DNA from: Flagellimonas lutimaris
Lineage (GTDB): Bacteria; Bacteroidota; Bacteroidia; Flavobacteriales; Flavobacteriaceae
DNA: 64,000 bases
Assembly (NCBI RefSeq): GCF_003581615.1
Contig: NZ_QXFH01000072.1
Span: 124,001-188,000, forward strand
Direction: 5' to 3'
The position numbers and the translations under genes are program-made. Position 1 is the stretch's first letter. Every line of letters begins with the position of its first letter. The notes below the pieces were generated by a model. It saw only the letters and a program-made list of their open reading frames with translations, was not told the origin of the DNA and ran no database searches. Positions 61,134-64,000 of the stretch are shown one piece after another.

Positions 61134-61661
61134 ATGATGGTGCTTTATATTGTGTTGGCCATAGTGGTGCTTATTCTTTTTCTGGCAGCCATTGCCCCAA
61201 AAAACTACGATGTTTCCCGTTCTATTGAAATCAACCGACCCAGTAGTGTTGTTTTCGATTATCTCAAATCTTTGAAGAGCCAAGATGAATGGTCGCCATG
61301 GGGAAAACGTGACCCTAATATGGAAAAGAAGTTTACAGGTAACGATGGAGAGGTAGGTGCCATTAGCTATTGGAAAGGCAACAAAGAGGTTGGAGAAGGG
61401 GAGCAGGAAATCACCAATATTGTGGAAGGCGAACGAATTGAATCCGAACTTCGATTTTTAAAACCATTTAAGTCCACTTCGCATGCGTATATAGCAACCA
61501 AAGAGGTGGAAAAAGAAATGACCAAAGTGATTTGGGGCTTTTCGGGGAAAAACAAATTCCCAATGAGCATTATGATGCTGTTTATGAATATGGACAAAGC
61601 GATAGGCAAGGATTTTGAAGAAGGATTGGCCAATTTGAAGCAAATTTTAGAAAATCAATAA
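61134..61661 (+). CDS. SRPBCC-family protein with membrane anchor
   Basis: A 175-residue protein: an N-terminal hydrophobic segment (MMVLYIVLAIVVLILFLAAI; second ATG 3 bases on), then a START/polyketide-cyclase-like domain (NRPSSVVFDYLKSLKSQDEW, KKFTGNDGEVGAISYWKGNK, SELRFLKPFKSTSHAYIATK, and a final helix GKDFEEGLANLKQILENQ). This fold binds a hydrophobic ligand. Function unknown. It stops 5 bases before the glyoxalase-like gene, so the two are co-transcribed. Confidence 0.85.
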   Translation: MMVLYIVLAIVVLILFLAAIAPKNYDVSRSIEINRPSSVVFDYLKSLKSQDEWSPWGKRDPNMEKKFTGNDGEVGAISYWKGNKEVGEGEQEITNIVEGERIESELRFLKPFKSTSHAYIATKEVEKEMTKVIWGFSGKNKFPMSIMMLFMNMDKAIGKDFEEGLANLKQILENQ

Positions 61662-61666
61662 ATATT

Positions 61667-62047
61667 ATGGAAGGAAACATGGTAGGCTGGTTTGAGATTC
61701 CGGTCACAGATATAAGCCGAGCAAAAACATTTTACGAATCGGTTTTTCAAATAGAAATGCAACTTCATGATTTGGGCGGAACCAAAATGGCATGGTTTCC
61801 TTGGGCACAAGATAAATCGGGTGCTCCTGGCGGACTTATAGAAAATAAAGACCACTATCAACCAAGTGAATCAGCAGGTGTACTTATTTATTTTTCAAGT
61901 CCGGATGTGGATAACGAACTTGGACGGATTGAAGCTGCTGGAGGTAAAATAACACAGCCCAAAACACAGATTAGCCCCGAAATTGGTTACATGGCTTTGT
62001 TCTTGGATTCCGAAGGCAACCGCATTGCACTGCATTCCAGAGCTTAA
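61667..62047 (+). CDS. VOC-superfamily (glyoxalase/bleomycin-resistance-like) protein
   Basis: A 126-residue vicinal-oxygen-chelate protein: GWFEIPVTDISRAKTFYESV (first beta-alpha), WAQDKSGAPGGLIENKDHYQ, SAGVLIYFSSPDVDNELGRI, and YMALFLDSEGNRIALHSRA at the end with the usual metal-ligand Glu region replaced by ...NRIALHS. Such proteins are lactoylglutathione-lyase-like or ligand-binding; no specific substrate can be given. It forms a two-gene unit with the SRPBCC gene, convergent with the alpha-amylase by 2 bases. Confidence 0.88.
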   Translation: MEGNMVGWFEIPVTDISRAKTFYESVFQIEMQLHDLGGTKMAWFPWAQDKSGAPGGLIENKDHYQPSESAGVLIYFSSPDVDNELGRIEAAGGKITQPKTQISPEIGYMALFLDSEGNRIALHSRA

Positions 62048-62049
62048 GG

Positions 62050-63732
62050 TTATTCAACTAATTCCAAAAGTGCAATATCAAAATCATTGTCCAAAATAAC
62101 TTTTCCGTTGGCCACAGTAACCTCAGTTTCCGAGTAAGTGTCATATAATTTGGTGCCGTTGCCAAAAAAACCTTTTACCCAAAGTGACTTTTTACCTTTT
62201 GGTAAATCCAGTCCAACGACAACTTTGTCCCGATACTCCCCTTTATCATAGGTTCTGGAGAATACATAGGGTGATTTGGCCAATCTTTTATGTTTTCCAG
62301 CACCGATGGCAGGGTGATTGGCCCTGAATTGACCCAGTTTTTGCCAATGCTTGTGTATTTTCTGTACTTCGGGAACACTATCCAAATCCTCCCAATTCAT
62401 AAACGAACGCAGGGTGGCATCACCTTCAGTACCTTCGATAATTAAGCTTCTTGAGGTTTCATCTCCATAATATACTTGAGAGGTCCCTGGTGTCAACAAA
62501 AGTACATTGGCAGCACGATATGGCTTTGTCCGGTCCTTGTCGTAAGGGGAACCATCATCATGGGAGGTTAAATAATTTAGTACACTTTTGTCCTTCAGTT
62601 TGGTGTGGAGTAGCTTGCTATACTTTTTAAATATGGTCTCATAGTTTTTGTCTGCGTCGCTTTTGAGTTCAAAGTTGATAAGACTTTTAAATCCATAATC
62701 AAAGAAATCTACTTTCTTATCACCAAAATCAAATTCACGACCTCCAGAAATGCCATAGTTGTAGACTTCGCCGACCATATAAAATGGATTGTCGTCCAGA
62801 ATTTTATCCTGATGCTTTTTCTTCCATGTTTCAAAGGCATATTCCGCTTCCTTGTGCAAGTCCGCCCAAGCGTTTTCATTTACATGCTTCACCGTATCCA
62901 CACGGAAACCATCCACCCCTAAATCGTTGATATAATCTGTAAGCCATTTGATGATATAATAGCGGGGTGCCCGTGGATATCCGGTGCGTTCAAAAAATAG
63001 TTGTAGCTCGTCAAGCTCCTTGCTCAATCGTCCTTCATCTTTCCATTTGGCCAAAAGGGCATCGGGCAATTCCACTGCTTCATCGGATTCGGTGAGGATG
63101 TCCGGCAAATTTTCCACTAGTGTACAAGCGGTGGTGTTCTCGTAGGTGGTGAACTCACATTTTGGCCCAGTTCTTACCCAATCGTCCGGCCAAACGGGGT
63201 CTTTCTCTGTAACGGGCCCGGTATGGTTCAATACCACGTCCAACAGAATACGAATTCCTTTGCTATGAGCTGTTTTTACTAATTCTTCTAAGTCTTTTCG
63301 TGTTCCAAAGTTTGGGTCAACTGAAGTCCAATCCTTTGCCCAATACCCATGATAACCATAGGTTTTACCAGTGCCCTCGTCGGTTGCCCCATGGATTTGC
63401 TCCACTACGGGTGTAAACCAAATGGCATTGATTCCCAAATTGGTAAAGTAGCCTTCTTCAATTTTTTGGGTAATCCCTTGAATGTCACCTCCTTCAAAAC
63501 CTCTTAAAACGCCTGTTTCTTCCGTTCTTTCAAAATTCAAATCATTATTTGGATTTCCATTGTTGAAACGATCGGTAAGCAGAAAGTATATGTTGGCACC
63601 TTCCCAAACAAAAGGCACCTCCTTTTTCGGTGTTTCAACTTCAACTACCTGCGTTTTTGGTTGCTTTTTTTCAACTTTTTTGCAGCCAATAAATAGGGGG
63701 AATAATGACAAGACAACAAGCAGTTTTTTCAT
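62050..63732 (-). CDS. Alpha-amylase family (GH13) enzyme, lipoprotein
   Basis: A 560-residue exported glycoside hydrolase with a lipoprotein signal (LFIGC, Cys17). The (beta/alpha)8 barrel has the family segments RILLDVVLNHTG near 161, GFRVDTVKHV with nucleophile Asp279, MVGEVYNYG with acid/base Glu322, and LTSHDDGSP with transition-state Asp392. A small B domain lies between 170 and 260; a C-terminal beta domain follows from about 475. It cuts alpha-1,4-glucans such as starch or glycogen from outside the cell or in the periplasm. No SusC/D pair is adjacent. Confidence 0.94.
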   Translation of the reverse strand: MKKLLVVLSLFPLFIGCKKVEKKQPKTQVVEVETPKKEVPFVWEGANIYFLLTDRFNNGNPNNDLNFERTEETGVLRGFEGGDIQGITQKIEEGYFTNLGINAIWFTPVVEQIHGATDEGTGKTYGYHGYWAKDWTSVDPNFGTRKDLEELVKTAHSKGIRILLDVVLNHTGPVTEKDPVWPDDWVRTGPKCEFTTYENTTACTLVENLPDILTESDEAVELPDALLAKWKDEGRLSKELDELQLFFERTGYPRAPRYYIIKWLTDYINDLGVDGFRVDTVKHVNENAWADLHKEAEYAFETWKKKHQDKILDDNPFYMVGEVYNYGISGGREFDFGDKKVDFFDYGFKSLINFELKSDADKNYETIFKKYSKLLHTKLKDKSVLNYLTSHDDGSPYDKDRTKPYRAANVLLLTPGTSQVYYGDETSRSLIIEGTEGDATLRSFMNWEDLDSVPEVQKIHKHWQKLGQFRANHPAIGAGKHKRLAKSPYVFSRTYDKGEYRDKVVVGLDLPKGKKSLWVKGFFGNGTKLYDTYSETEVTVANGKVILDNDFDIALLELVE

Positions 63733-63832
63733 GTATTGGGATTTTGTTTAAAGCTATAAAATGAATACGTAAATATAAAATTTATTTATAGCCAGATAGG
63801 TCTATCCCAATACAATGGTTTAAAAGATATGG

Positions 63833-64000
63833 TTAGTTTCGGTTAAGTACTTTATATTCTTCATAGCAGCTGGAGATAGCGTCCAAAATTTGAAGGTCGT
63901 TGGCTGTTTTGATAAAGGATTTGGAATAGTTGCAGTTATTGAGGATGTCCTCGATATCCACTTTTTCAAGTTGCAGCAATTCAGTAAGGGTCTCCCTGTC
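63833..64000 (-). CDS. C-terminal end of an unidentified protein (runs off right edge)
   Basis: The last 55 codons of a minus-strand gene are present: DRETLTELLQLEKVDIED at the window edge, then ILNNCNYSKSFIKTANDL and DAISSCYEEYKVLNRN before TAA at 63833. It is helical and has two Cys. I cannot assign a family from this fragment. It is upstream of the alpha-amylase gene on the same strand, about 100 bases away. Confidence 0.65.
   Translation of the reverse strand, partial: DRETLTELLQLEKVDIEDILNNCNYSKSFIKTANDLQILDAISSCYEEYKVLNRN

Noticed and set aside
1..64000. CRISPR arrays, tRNA or rRNA genes, prophage or transposase genes
   Set aside because: No regularly spaced repeats, cloverleaf sequences, rRNA segments or recombinase/transposase reading frames were found in any gap or frame examined.

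Overview
The window reads as an ordinary chromosomal stretch of a marine-type member of the Flavobacteriaceae (Bacteroidota); something close to Muricauda/Allomuricauda is plausible but not proven. Support comes from Bacteroidota-style promoters (TTG or TTTG, 19-21 bases, then TAnnTTTG) in front of several genes, the near absence of Shine-Dalgarno sequences, many lipoproteins, families typical of flavobacteria (DUF6090, DUF4199, the GlmU-like protein, single-chain PurL) and gene-level matches to flavobacterial housekeeping proteins. Coding density is high on both strands, no gene-free gap exceeds about 300 bases, and I see no rRNA, tRNA, CRISPR array, phage module or insertion sequence.

Layout. 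1-4153: N-terminal part of an acyl-CoA synthetase, then purL. 4390-9100: M20 amidohydrolase, a repeat-bearing gap, an RsmB-like rRNA methyltransferase divergent from a beta-propeller lipoprotein, and a small basic secreted protein. 9099-10641: ECF sigma factor, probable anti-sigma factor and a Spy-like periplasmic protein in one operon. 10843-15950: a probable envelope operon (DUF4199 protein, polyprenyl-phosphate-type glycosyltransferase, phosphohexomutase, MsbA-like ABC exporter). 16046-17642: ribosomal protein L31 type B and a GlmU-like nucleotidyltransferase. 17645-23325: secreted proteins, a LytS/LytTR two-component pair and a CocE-like hydrolase. 23410-26316: an operon of DsrE, DoxX and a SoxB-like 5'-nucleotidase, headed by a small Cys-containing membrane protein. 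26320-27690: an AT-rich accessory island with large hairpins and a frameshifted gene carrying an HEPN-like R-x5-H motif. 27876-35011: secreted hydrolases (serine hydrolase, ChbG-like deacetylase, two amidohydrolases, alpha-L-fucosidase). 35250-42777: mtaB, small GNAT, alpha/beta hydrolase, lytic transglycosylase, M23 peptidase, di-heme cytochrome, DUF6090 and TPR membrane proteins. 42855-46051: rpmH and carB. 46897-53278: RND efflux operon (adaptor, pump, outer-membrane factor) preceded by a tiny secreted acidic protein with a promoter almost touching its ATG. 53431-64000: Rid-family lipoprotein, NTF2-like protein, DsrE-like protein, second DUF6090 protein, S10 carboxypeptidase, serine hydrolase, orphans, trmH, SRPBCC and glyoxalase-like proteins, GH13 alpha-amylase, and the C-terminal end of an unidentified gene.

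The most unusual parts are the accessory island at 26.3-27.7 kb, the partial sulfur-type operon at 23.4-26.3 kb, and the small exported proteins heading two operons (25942-26316 and 46937-47338). Functions are assigned from recognised motifs; no database search was run.
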